Source of the DNA: Nodularia sp. NIES-3585
GTDB taxonomy: Bacteria; Cyanobacteriota; Cyanobacteriia; Cyanobacteriales; Nostocaceae
Reading direction: 5' to 3'
Assembly: GCF_002218065.1 (NCBI RefSeq)
Contig: NZ_BDUB01000001.1
Location: 1,744,711-1,808,710 of the forward strand
Length of the DNA stretch: 64,000 bases
How positions within the stretch are numbered: position 1 is the stretch's first letter; the number at the start of each line of letters is the position of its first letter. The notes under the pieces are model-generated. The model saw only the letters and a list, made by a program, of their open reading frames with translations, searched no databases and was not told the origin of the DNA. Shown piece by piece: positions 56,022 through 64,000 of the stretch. The position numbers and the translations under genes were made by a program.

Positions 56022-56135
56022 AGGACTTACGCAAAATTCTGAAGAACGTTCGCGAAGCGTGCGCGAAGCGCATACCGCAAAGGACACGAAGAACACAAAG
56101 AAAAGAAGGTTTCAGAGAGTTCTTGCGTAAGTCAT
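56022..56135. repeat. MITE-like element, family 1, copy 3
   Basis: AGGACTTACGCAA at the left, TTGCGTAAGTCAT at the right (one mismatch), 114 bp, placed 2 bp after the family-2 element. Interior GAAGGTTTCAGAGAG matches copy 1. Confidence 0.75.
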
Positions 56136-56156
56136 AGTCTAATATCTAGCATAAAC

Positions 56157-56196
56157 GGCTCTATCCCTAAGTTGAGGAATAGAGCCACATTTTTTA
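56157..56196 (+). terminator. Probable terminator of the hetP transcript
   Basis: GGCTCTAT pairs with ATAGAGCC (8 bp, 14-nt loop), followed by ACATTTTTTAAAAG. It lies downstream of hetP and its attached elements, and is the first intrinsic-terminator-like signal after that gene. Confidence 0.68.
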
Positions 56197-56847
56197 AAAG
56201 TTTTTGGTGTGTTATTTAACATGGCTCTATGCACGTAACTAACTCTAGTTGATAAAACCAAAATTGATCAATAAAAACTGCCAAAATGGCAAATATTGCA
56301 CTAGAAAATCCTATAAATTAGAGAGAACAACTAAACAAGAGGTGAGTTGAGAAAATTAATTTAAAAAAATCAAATCAATTAATCTCTGATTATGAATCAT
56401 ATCTCACTGACTCTTGTTGCTGAAGCAGTCAGTATCTCAGGGAGTAAATAACTCCTAAACCAAAACTAATGGTTCAAACGTTATTATTGGTGGTTCTTGT
56501 TCCCAGGAAGTCTGAGCCAAGAAAATTTAGCATAGCGTCTCCCCGCAAGTTTAAATTTTAATATCTGCTATTGAGTCTCTAGACGTGGAGAAACTTAATA
56601 GAGCTTCTTGACTGAACTTAGTGGTATTTAGCATCATGTTCAGCAGTGGAACGAGAAAAAGTAACGTTTCAATCGTGGTGATGGCTGATAGATTTTATAT
56701 CTCTTACGCTTTTTTTCAGAAAACATAATCCTTTTTCTCCCAAACAGGATTATTGTTGCTTTATAAGTTTACAATTTATACAGTAACTACTGGAAGCTCA
56801 AAATAAGTAGCTTCCAGTTTTTTTATGTTAAAGGATGTTTTAAAAGT
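56197..56847. other. Gene-free stretch with two further terminator-like hairpins
   Basis: Includes ATAATCCT...AGGATTAT (56725-56753) and the stronger ACTGGAAGCT...AGCTTCCAGT with seven T (56789-56824). No protein frame is supported. The signals suggest one or more short unannotated transcripts. Confidence 0.5.
56789..56824 (+). terminator. Strong intrinsic terminator in a gene-free region
   Basis: ACTGGAAGCT / AGCTTCCAGT: 10-bp perfect stem, 10-nt loop, followed by a run of T (56818-56824). No coding gene ends nearby on the plus strand; hetP ends about 870 bp before, behind another terminator. Confidence 0.75.
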
Positions 56848-56993
56848 CAATACCTTAGCCAAATTGAAAACAGCCTTAATTCGTAGGTTGGGTTGTTCGC
56901 GGTAGCGTTGCGGAGCAATCAGCATGAAACCCAACAAATGCGTTGGGTTGCGCTGTCGCTTAACCCAACCTACAAAAAATGGCTAAGGTATTG
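56848..56993 (-). repeat. 146-bp MITE-like element, family 3, copy B (inverted)
   Basis: The reverse complement of copy A with one base different by my reading (GGCTG against GGCTT near the right inner end). Same 14-bp terminal repeat. Flanked by AAAAGT on both sides (56842-56847 and 56994-56999), a 6-bp target duplication different from that of copy A. Confidence 0.88.
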
Positions 56994-57035
56994 AAAAGTG
57001 CAAAAGTATACTAAGAACCCCTCCCCGTTTCGGGC

Positions 57036-57191
57036 TAAGGTGTACACACAAGTCCAAAAACCTTTCATTTGGTAGGGTGCGTTATGGACTTTATAACGCA
57101 CCGAAATTTAGGGTGGTGCGTTGCGCTACGCGACAACACACCCTACGAACAGAGATTTGGGCTAATTCAATCATTTGTGTGTACACCGTAG
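57036..57191. repeat. MITE-like element, family 4 (GGTGTACACA ends)
   Basis: CTAAGGTGTACACACAA and TTGTGTGTACACCGTAG are near-perfect 17-bp inverted ends. Interior includes TAGGGTGCGTTATGGAC paired with TATAACGCACC and GGTGCGTTGCGCTACGCG. About 156 bp. Degenerate relative at 26729-27064. Confidence 0.72.
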
Positions 57192-58434
57192 ACTAATAAA
57201 TTTCATCCTAGAGATAGATACTTGAAATTTAAAAAAAATAAATATTAATCAATATATTTTATCTAGCTAGAGATAGAGGCAAGAACCTATTTTATTATTT
57301 GTTATTATCATTTTAATTTAGTTGAGTAATTGAATAATTTTAAAATACATACTATAGTTTAATTAGTAAAATTTAATGCTCATAATTTACGGAACCAAAA
57401 AATCCAATAAATATGTAAATTTTATCCAGACAAAATTGATTATTAATTTTAAGTAAAGATATAATCAATATTGAGTAAAGATTTCGTCTTTTTTCTGAAA
57501 AACCTTGACTAGATGTAGGAAACTTTCTAAAAGAATAACAGTAGGTTAAGACAACCGACTAAAAAACTGTCACTTTTTTGTTGAACTCGTTTTTCAGATA
57601 ATTCCAGATTTATTGAAATCTGCTGATGAGATATTAGCTAGTCTTAGGCTAGTCTAGGAAGTAGATTTGTATTCATAACCTGACCTTAGCTGCCTCTAAG
57701 TTCCATTTTGTCATGGGACAGGTTTCAACCACATTTTTGGTAATCGAAACACAACCAGTTTAAATATTTTGAGGTTGACTGATGAACCTGTAGCAAAGAG
57801 TTTATTAACATCCTCAAAGTAGGAGTCACTGGAAGACTCCACATCACTTCCCTTTAATTTTAAACCAAGATTATTGGTTGAAATCACTACCAATATCACA
57901 CTAGGTTTTCTGGGAAGTTTGTCAAGTTATTGGGGTTAGCCAGTGAGTAGTTTACTGGTTTTAGATGTCTTACCAGAAATTGCTGTTTATTAGTTTAGAC
58001 AACAGCTATGCTTGCTTCATATTTTGTCAGGTTTGCTTACTACTACTTACTGAATATCTATGGCTATGCCATGCAAGCTATCGCTTACACCACAAGGGCG
58101 CGGCTTTTAACTAAGAATGTGTTGACTGGGAAAAATAGAAAAATTCCGTGATGTATCGGTAGCTTTTTGATCACACCTCTGATGCGATACACAGCCAATT
58201 ATCATGGTGAAACTTTGAGGAAAAAAAGCCAAGATAACACGGGTATATGCCCTCGATTTCGTCACGATACGAGAGGGAAAATACCAAGCATTATACCCAC
58301 ATTACGTAAATACTTAATTAGCTGGAAAAGGCTAATTAATCTTGCAGTTATGAAACCTGATTTATGGAGGTTTGACCATAGCTGTAACAGATAAAGTTGC
58401 CCGCATTTTCAGTAAATGACAACTGGTAATAAAT
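57192..58434. other. Long gene-poor interval before the exporter operon
   Basis: About 1.2 kb, A+T-rich. Two frames, minus 57711-57899 (GTG start) and plus 58167-58394, lack recognisable homology and are not accepted; the first could be a relic. The interval presumably contains the promoter of the HTH-exporter operon. No box identified. Confidence 0.4.
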
Positions 58435-59043
58435 ATGTCACACTCTCTTAGTCAAAGCGAAACTTTTGAAAATTATAATGTCCAAAACTTTCAAGAAGGT
58501 AAGTTTTTAACATCTTTTCAAAGGAAGGCTTTACTGAAAAGCTTACAAACTGATATCCAGCCAGAATATCGGCGGCGCATTGAAATTATGTTATTAGCCG
58601 ATGTGGGTAAATCTCAAAGCCAAATCTGTGAAATTATCGGTTGTTCTCAGGAAATGGCTCGCTACTGGATTGGTTTAGCTGAAGCAGGTTTAGCACATAA
58701 ATGGAATGAGCGACCAATCGGTAGACCGAAAATTGTTAATGATCAATATCTGGAGCGTTTGAAAGAATTGGTTAGCCATAGCCCTCGTGATTACGGTTAT
58801 GCGTTTACTTATTGGACAGCCCAATGGTTAAGTAAACATCTCGCCAACGAATTTAACATCCAAATTAGCGATCGCCACATTAATCGCCTACTTAAACAAA
58901 TGGGACTGTCCACCAAACGCAAAAGTTCCAACCCACCAGAAACTATCCCAACCAAGGATGCTGGAATTACGATTTGCGATTTGCAATCTAACTCCGAGCC
59001 TAATTTCCATTGGTCGTTAAATCTGATTCAGACCAATAAATAA
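58435..59043 (+). CDS. HTH protein resembling the DNA-binding half of IS630 transposases
   Basis: 202 residues. After a polar N-terminus, YRRRIEIMLLADVGKSQSQICEIIGCSQEMARYWIGLAEAGL is a HTH (residues ~45-85), followed by the GRPKIV linker and a second winged unit (YWTAQWLSKHLANEFNIQISDRHINRLLKQMGL, ~120-158). This two-HTH order matches the start of IS630/Tc1-like transposases, but no DDE catalytic domain follows. It ends 21 bp before an ABC exporter gene that has a strong SD, so it is likely cotranscribed and regulatory. Inference. Confidence 0.8.
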   Translation: MSHSLSQSETFENYNVQNFQEGKFLTSFQRKALLKSLQTDIQPEYRRRIEIMLLADVGKSQSQICEIIGCSQEMARYWIGLAEAGLAHKWNERPIGRPKIVNDQYLERLKELVSHSPRDYGYAFTYWTAQWLSKHLANEFNIQISDRHINRLLKQMGLSTKRKSSNPPETIPTKDAGITICDLQSNSEPNFHWSLNLIQTNK

Positions 59044-59064
59044 TTTTGTCTTGGAGGTCAGGAA

Positions 59065-62000
59065 ATGGCATCAGCGTTTTCTCCGGAATACTTAGCGCAA
59101 CAACTTATCCACAGCCTGGGTGAGCCGTTGTCAGACCAAGAAATTGAAAGATGCTTAATCGGGGTGGAAATCGTCGAACCACCTGTAGCAAAGCAATTCT
59201 GGCAAGCTGCAAGCGCTCCGAATGGCATCTATATTGTCCTGGGAGGTAAAGTCAGGCTTTTAGATGGCTCGAATAATTTAATCACTACCCTGACAACAGG
59301 AGCATCATTTGGCGAACTAACTTTATTTACAAATGAAGAGTTTAGTCCTTATGTTGCTAGAGCTTCTGTCAAGTTAAAACTGGCCTATTTTCCGCAAGCA
59401 TCTTTACAAGAGGTGATCCGCAAGCATCCGAGCATTCGCGATCGCCTCAAACAACGTGCCGAATTGTGGGATTTACTGTTGTTATGTTGCCAAACGTCTC
59501 TAGTGCCTCACAATGGTTCTGTAGAAGGGATACTCAAAGCTTTGGCTTTATTTGAACGCCACACTGTACAAGGTGACTCACTTCCAGTCACGCTATTTCA
59601 AGATACTAAGCTTTGGTTATTGCATCAAGGAGAACTACAGCACACAGATGGACGCACATTAACACCAGGAAACATCTATGTATATCCCCAGCAGGAAGAT
59701 TGGCGCGTAGCTCAACCCACCAAGGTTTACAGCCTGAAAAATGCCCATTGGCCACTTGTCTTAGAATACTGGCCGCAATTAGCCGAGTTATCGTCAGAAC
59801 GGCAAGATGCTACAAACAGTACACCTGTAGAAGTAATTTCCCCCAGGAGAATCAGAGAATTACCACCACTAGACCCAGAACCGAAAAAGAAGCAAAAACA
59901 AGCTTATTTTCCCAGTCCTACAGTCAAAGCTGGGCATTGGTGGGGACGATTAACTAAGCGGTATCCGTTCTTTGAACAACAAAGCGCTGCTGACTGTGGA
60001 GCCGCTTGCTTAGTGATGATTAGCCGCTATTGGGGTAAGCGCTTGAGTGTCAACCGACTCCGAGATTTAGCTAATATTAATCGCACTGGTGCCACACTGC
60101 GGGGTTTAACAACGGCGGCGGAAAGTATTGGTTTTACCACTCGTCCGGTGAAAGCCAGTCTGGATAAATTAGCACAGCAAACCTTACCCGCGATCGCACA
60201 TTGGGAAGGTAGACATTACATTGTTGTCTATGAAATCAGCAAAAAGCAGGTGATTGTCGGTGACCCCGCTTTTGGACAACGCACTCTGACTGAGGCAGAA
60301 TTTAAAGCTGGTTGGACTGGTTACGCGTTGTTATTAGAACCCACAGCCCTCCTCAAAGAAACCGACGAAAACAGTACACAATTCTGGCAGTTATTTGATT
60401 TAGTTAAACCTCATTCCAAAGTGCTGCTAGAAGTCTTTATGGCTTCGGTGTTAATTCAGATATTTGGATTAGTTACGCCCTTATTAACTCAGTTGTTATT
60501 AGACCGAGTACTTGTGCAGCGTAGCACCCTGACATTAAACGCCGTAGGTTTCGGGTTGCTGATTTTTGGCTTGTTCAGTGTGGTGGTGAATGGACTTCGC
60601 CAATATCTGCTGGATCACACAGCTAACCGCATCAGTGTAGCGTTATTGGTAGGTTTTATTAAACACACTTTCCGCTTACCTTTAGCCTTTTTTGAATCCC
60701 GCTACGTTGGTGATATTATTTCCCGCGTCCAAGAAAACTATAAAATTCAGCGCTTCCTGACTGGGGAAGCCTTATCTATCACCTTGGATTTGTTGACTGT
60801 GTTTATCTACGTGGGATTGATGTTTTGGTATAGCCCCCCGATGGCTTTACTAAGTTTAACCATCGTCCCGCCATTCTTTATTCTGGCGCTCGTTGCTACA
60901 CCCTTCTTTCGTCGCATTAATCGTGAGGCTTTTAATGCCACAGCTAGCGAAAATAGTTATCTGATTCAATCTCTCACAGGTATTAGCTCAATTCGCTCAA
61001 TGGCAATTGAACAAACAGTGCGTTGGCATTGGGAAGAGCTATTAAATAATGTGATTAAAAAGACCTTTGCTGGGCAGATAATTAGTAACAAAATGCAGCT
61101 TTTTAGCTCCGGCATTGAAACACTAGTAACTACGGGATTGCTGTGGTTTGGGGCATGGTTAGTTATTCAGAATGAACTAACTATTGGGCAATTAGTTGCT
61201 TTTAATATGTTGTTGGGTAACATTATTCGCCCCTTTCAAAGGCTAGTTGTCTTGTGGAATCAATTCCAGGAAGTAGTGATTTCTAGTGAAAGAATTAATG
61301 ATGTTTTAGAAGCGGAGCCAGAAGAAGATTTACATCATCAACCGCGGCAGTTTTTACCGAGATTAGAAGGACATATTAAGTTTGAGAATGTGACTTTCCG
61401 CTATCACCCAGAGAGTGATATTAATGTCCTAGAAAATCTCAGCTTTGAAATCTTACCGCAGCAGACTGTAGCGGTGGTGGGGCGTAGTGGTTCAGGGAAA
61501 ACCACCCTCGCGAAGATGATTTTGGGACTATATCTGCCGACAGATGGCAAAGTATTAATTGATGCCCAAGATGTGACTAGTATTTCCCTGCGATCGCTGC
61601 GTTCTCAAATTGGTGTTGTCGATCAAGATACCTTCTTATTCGGCGGTACAATCCGCGAAAATATCAATATTGCTCATCCAGAAGCCACCCTAGAGGAAAT
61701 TATTGAAGCTGCAAGATTAGCAGGAGCCGATGAATTTATCAAGCTCATGCCGACTGGCTACGAAACTCAAATTGGTGAAGGTGGGGGGATGTTATCTGGT
61801 GGACAACGCCAACGGCTCGCGATCGCCCGTGCATTACTCGGAAATCCCCGCTTATTGCTTTTAGACGAAGCCACCAGTCACCTCGATGCCGAATCTGAGC
61901 GGATTATCCAAAATAACCTGAATACAATTCTCCAAGGGCGCACCAGCCTAATTATTGCCCATCGCCTGTCCACAGTGCGTAATGCTGACCTGATCCTGGT

Positions 62001-62115
62001 TTTAGATCGAGGCTTACTTGTCGAAAGCGGCACTCACGAAGAATTAATTGCCAGAAAAGGTCATTACTTCTATCTCAACCAGCAACAACTGGCTCAAACA
62101 GCGCAAACAGCTTAA
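59065..62115 (+). CDS. Peptidase-domain ABC exporter (C39-type), canonical catalytic residues
   Basis: 1016 residues; GGAGG lies 9 nt before the ATG. Layout as in HetC: cNMP-binding-like domain (~25-130), C39 domain (~300-430), six-helix exporter domain (~450-735), nucleotide-binding domain. C39 triad is complete: Cys311 in SAADCGAACLVM, His384 in GRHYIVVYE, Asp400 in VGDPAFG. Walker A GRSGSGKTT, signature LSGGQ, Walker B LLLLDEATSHLD with the Glu. Expected to cleave GG-leader peptides and export them with the next gene product and an outer-membrane TolC-type channel. Substrate not found nearby. Confidence 0.94.
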   Translation: MASAFSPEYLAQQLIHSLGEPLSDQEIERCLIGVEIVEPPVAKQFWQAASAPNGIYIVLGGKVRLLDGSNNLITTLTTGASFGELTLFTNEEFSPYVARASVKLKLAYFPQASLQEVIRKHPSIRDRLKQRAELWDLLLLCCQTSLVPHNGSVEGILKALALFERHTVQGDSLPVTLFQDTKLWLLHQGELQHTDGRTLTPGNIYVYPQQEDWRVAQPTKVYSLKNAHWPLVLEYWPQLAELSSERQDATNSTPVEVISPRRIRELPPLDPEPKKKQKQAYFPSPTVKAGHWWGRLTKRYPFFEQQSAADCGAACLVMISRYWGKRLSVNRLRDLANINRTGATLRGLTTAAESIGFTTRPVKASLDKLAQQTLPAIAHWEGRHYIVVYEISKKQVIVGDPAFGQRTLTEAEFKAGWTGYALLLEPTALLKETDENSTQFWQLFDLVKPHSKVLLEVFMASVLIQIFGLVTPLLTQLLLDRVLVQRSTLTLNAVGFGLLIFGLFSVVVNGLRQYLLDHTANRISVALLVGFIKHTFRLPLAFFESRYVGDIISRVQENYKIQRFLTGEALSITLDLLTVFIYVGLMFWYSPPMALLSLTIVPPFFILALVATPFFRRINREAFNATASENSYLIQSLTGISSIRSMAIEQTVRWHWEELLNNVIKKTFAGQIISNKMQLFSSGIETLVTTGLLWFGAWLVIQNELTIGQLVAFNMLLGNIIRPFQRLVVLWNQFQEVVISSERINDVLEAEPEEDLHHQPRQFLPRLEGHIKFENVTFRYHPESDINVLENLSFEILPQQTVAVVGRSGSGKTTLAKMILGLYLPTDGKVLIDAQDVTSISLRSLRSQIGVVDQDTFLFGGTIRENINIAHPEATLEEIIEAARLAGADEFIKLMPTGYETQIGEGGGMLSGGQRQRLAIARALLGNPRLLLLDEATSHLDAESERIIQNNLNTILQGRTSLIIAHRLSTVRNADLILVLDRGLLVESGTHEELIARKGHYFYLNQQQLAQTAQTA

Positions 62116-62132
62116 AAACTTGGGAAGAAATG

Positions 62133-62160
62133 GGGAGTAGGGAGTAGGGAGTAGGGAGTA
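62133..62160. repeat. Four tandem GGGAGTA heptamers
   Basis: Perfect four-copy array 17 bp after the exporter stop codon, between the exporter and the HlyD gene. Widespread heptamer class in Nostocales. Confidence 0.85.
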
Positions 62161-62250
62161 GGGACTGGGGACTAAGAAAATGTTTTCCTTGTTCTTGATA
62201 TCCAATACCCAATCCCCAATCCCTATAGAAACTGAACTGTTGAATTACTT

Positions 62251-63798
62251 ATGCCAAACCCATCTCAAAATTTATCATCCGTCGTTGCCATACCAAAGCA
62301 AGACCAAAATAACCAGGTTGAAAACTCTAGTGCTGTTGTTAAATATCAGACAGAGGTAGAAAACGAAGCCAATGATTGGTTTTACGGCACAGAAGAACTG
62401 CTAGATGCTTTACCAAGGCTCTGGACACGTTCCATGCTGTACTTTCTGTTAGTATTTGCGTCTATTATTTTACCTTGGTCGATGCTCACCAAAATTGATG
62501 AAACTGGAAGCGCTAGAGGACGTTTAGAACCCAAAGGCGCGACGCATCAATTAGGTATTCCAGTTCCTGGGACTGTGAAAGCTGTCAATGTTCAAGAAGG
62601 CGCGATGGTTAAAGCCGGACAGGTTTTGCTCGAATTGGATTCTGATGTGCTGGAACAAGATTTGCAACAGAGACAAACACAATTGCAAGGGTTAAGCGAT
62701 CGCCAAGCGCAACTCAAGCTGCTGCAAAACCAATTGATGCTGGCGATCAACATCCAAGAACAGCAAAATCAAGCCCAAGAATTAGAAAAAATGTCTCAAG
62801 TCAATCAGGCGCGACAAAACCTGGATGCGAGACAGAGTTCATCTAATTTACAAAGGTTAGAAAGACAAGCTTTAGTTGAACAAGCTCGACAGAATATTAA
62901 TTCTACCCAGACGGCTGAGAAGTTAGTCAATAGTCGTTTTAACAGAGATGTCGCCGAAGTTGCACGCTATCGTGAACTGTTCGAGCAGGGTGCAATTCCG
63001 CAAATTCAACTTGTGGAATTAGAAAAGACAGCAGAGGAAAGCCAACGCTTGCATTTACAAGCACAATCTGACGTTACCCAAGCTCAACTGCGTTTAAGAG
63101 AAGAAACGAGCCGCTATCAGGCGACTATGAGTCAAGTTGATGCGGATATTCAGCAAGCAAAACTACGCCTCCAAGAACAAGAAAGCAGCTATCAAAGCGT
63201 TGTCCAAGCCGGTAAGTTAGCGGTGCTGAGAAGCCAGGAACAACTCAAAGATATGGAAACCCAAATTACTAGCCTGGATTCAGAAATAGCTCAAACCAAG
63301 AGCCAGATAGAATCTTTGCAGATTCAACTTCAACAACGAGTAGTGCGATCGCCTATTGATGGCATAGTTTTTGAGTTACCCATCACCAAACCAGGGCCTG
63401 TGGTAGACCCAGGACAAATCATTGCCCAAATTGCGCCAGAAAATAGTACATTGATTTTGAAAGCGCAGATACCCAGCCAAAACAGTGGTTTCTTAGAAGA
63501 GGGAATGCCAGTCAAAATCAAGTTTGATGCCTATCCCTATCAAGATTATGGCGTGTTAGAAGGGCGTGTGAGTTGGATTGCACCTAACTCCAGAGTACAG
63601 TCTAGCAACCAAGGCAGTATAGATACTTATGATTTAGATATCACCCTAGATCAAGCTTATGTACAAGCTGCTAACCAACGCGTTACTTTAACCCCCGGTC
63701 AGACAGCCACCGCAGAGGTAGTTATTCGTCAACGCCGAGTCATTGATTTCATCTTAGATCCCTTTAAGAAATTGCAACAAGGCGGTCTAGAACTTTAG
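62251..63798 (+). CDS. HlyD-family periplasmic adaptor of the exporter
   Basis: 515 residues. One membrane helix near residue 70 (MLYFLLVFASIILPW), then the lipoyl half-motif IPVPGTVKAVNVQEGAMVKAGQVLLEL, a long coiled-coil hairpin rich in Gln/Glu/Leu (~125-360), the second half RSPIDGIVFELPITKPGPVVDPGQ, and beta domain (MPVKIKFDAYPYQDYGVLEGRV). It bridges the ABC exporter to an outer-membrane channel. Separated from the exporter gene by 135 bp containing the heptamer array. Confidence 0.93.
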   Translation: MPNPSQNLSSVVAIPKQDQNNQVENSSAVVKYQTEVENEANDWFYGTEELLDALPRLWTRSMLYFLLVFASIILPWSMLTKIDETGSARGRLEPKGATHQLGIPVPGTVKAVNVQEGAMVKAGQVLLELDSDVLEQDLQQRQTQLQGLSDRQAQLKLLQNQLMLAINIQEQQNQAQELEKMSQVNQARQNLDARQSSSNLQRLERQALVEQARQNINSTQTAEKLVNSRFNRDVAEVARYRELFEQGAIPQIQLVELEKTAEESQRLHLQAQSDVTQAQLRLREETSRYQATMSQVDADIQQAKLRLQEQESSYQSVVQAGKLAVLRSQEQLKDMETQITSLDSEIAQTKSQIESLQIQLQQRVVRSPIDGIVFELPITKPGPVVDPGQIIAQIAPENSTLILKAQIPSQNSGFLEEGMPVKIKFDAYPYQDYGVLEGRVSWIAPNSRVQSSNQGSIDTYDLDITLDQAYVQAANQRVTLTPGQTATAEVVIRQRRVIDFILDPFKKLQQGGLEL

Positions 63799-64000
63799 TC
63801 TTGTAGTAGCGTAACACCAATAATTTGGGGCAAAAAACGTAGCTTGGGTTTCCTGTGGTCAACCCAACATCTTTGCCAGGGCTAGACGCAAGATATTTGT
63901 GATTAACAATCACCCCTATTTTAGAGACTTAAAACTTGTAAAATAGGGGAATATTTCTCATGTTTTTTCACAAAACACAGAAGAATAATGGTAATTTTAA
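63799..64000. other. Right-edge interval
   Basis: About 200 bp after the HlyD gene. A TTGGGTT/AACCCAA hairpin lies near 63845-63869; no T-run, so terminator role is uncertain. No coding start is resolved before the edge. Confidence 0.4.

Noticed and set aside
50559-56993. hetC-hetP as the cargo of a composite transposon
   Set aside because: The two bracketing elements have different target duplications, so they inserted separately.
57711-57899. 62-codon minus-strand frame in the long interval after hetP
   Set aside because: Protein-like in places but starts at a GTG just after a stop, with no neighbours or family; at most a relic.

Overview
The window reads as chromosome of a heterocyst-forming filamentous cyanobacterium (order Nostocales). 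The grounds are the very frequent HIP1 palindrome GCGATCGC, cyanobacterial families (GUN4, DUF3531, Sll0314/Alr1548-type TPR protein, GH57 branching enzyme, cyanobacterial pilB-pilT-pilC), heptanucleotide tandem repeats, many small inverted-repeat elements, and above all a hetC-hetP locus with a recognisable NtcA box and a HetR-type inverted repeat. I cannot name genus or species.

Layout. 0-6 kb (minus strand): the N-terminal half of an ABC exporter cut by the window edge, two conserved hypotheticals, then the RNA/translation group phoH, KH-domain protein, rpsP (S16) and ffh. 6-7.8 kb: TetR regulator and an extended SDR oxidoreductase. 7.8-12 kb: an accessory island of toxin-antitoxin-like genes (a deleted PIN gene, an orphan antitoxin, a UPF0175/DUF3368 pair, a HEPN-motif protein, and an RHH-PIN-XisI operon). 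12-13.9 kb: saccharopine-dehydrogenase-like enzyme and a hypothetical. 14-18.5 kb: the type IV pilus motor operon pilB-pilT-pilC. 18.8-24.9 kb: grpE, dnaK, dnaJ, a TusA-like gene and rsgA; the last three overlap end to end. 25-34.7 kb: GH57 branching enzyme, a two-gene toxin-like pair, NUDIX, DUF3531, TPR protein, an ECF-type ATPase with rsmG, a secreted glycosidase-like protein, and three tandem DUF29 genes. 34.7-50.3 kb: icd, gun4, a UgpC-type ATPase, a lipoprotein, mtnA, a cation/proton antiporter, a small secreted protein, dxs, an SLH protein, rpiA and a GH116 glycosidase.

50.3-64 kb is the most interesting part: hetC (peptidase-type ABC exporter), hetP, then about 2.5 kb without clear genes, then a separate operon of an HTH protein, a second peptidase-ABC exporter and its HlyD-type adaptor. 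The hetC product has two striking substitutions in its catalytic motifs: Ser for the C39 peptidase cysteine, and Gln for the Walker B glutamate. The second exporter keeps both canonical residues. hetC-hetP is bracketed by two nearly identical 146-bp elements in opposite orientation, each with its own 6-bp target duplication. hetP ends just before another pair of such elements.

Functionally the window is mostly housekeeping (protein targeting, chaperones, central carbon, isoprenoids, pili). It is interrupted by a toxin-antitoxin island and ends in the developmental/secretion region. No rRNA, convincing tRNA, CRISPR array or complete transposase gene was seen.
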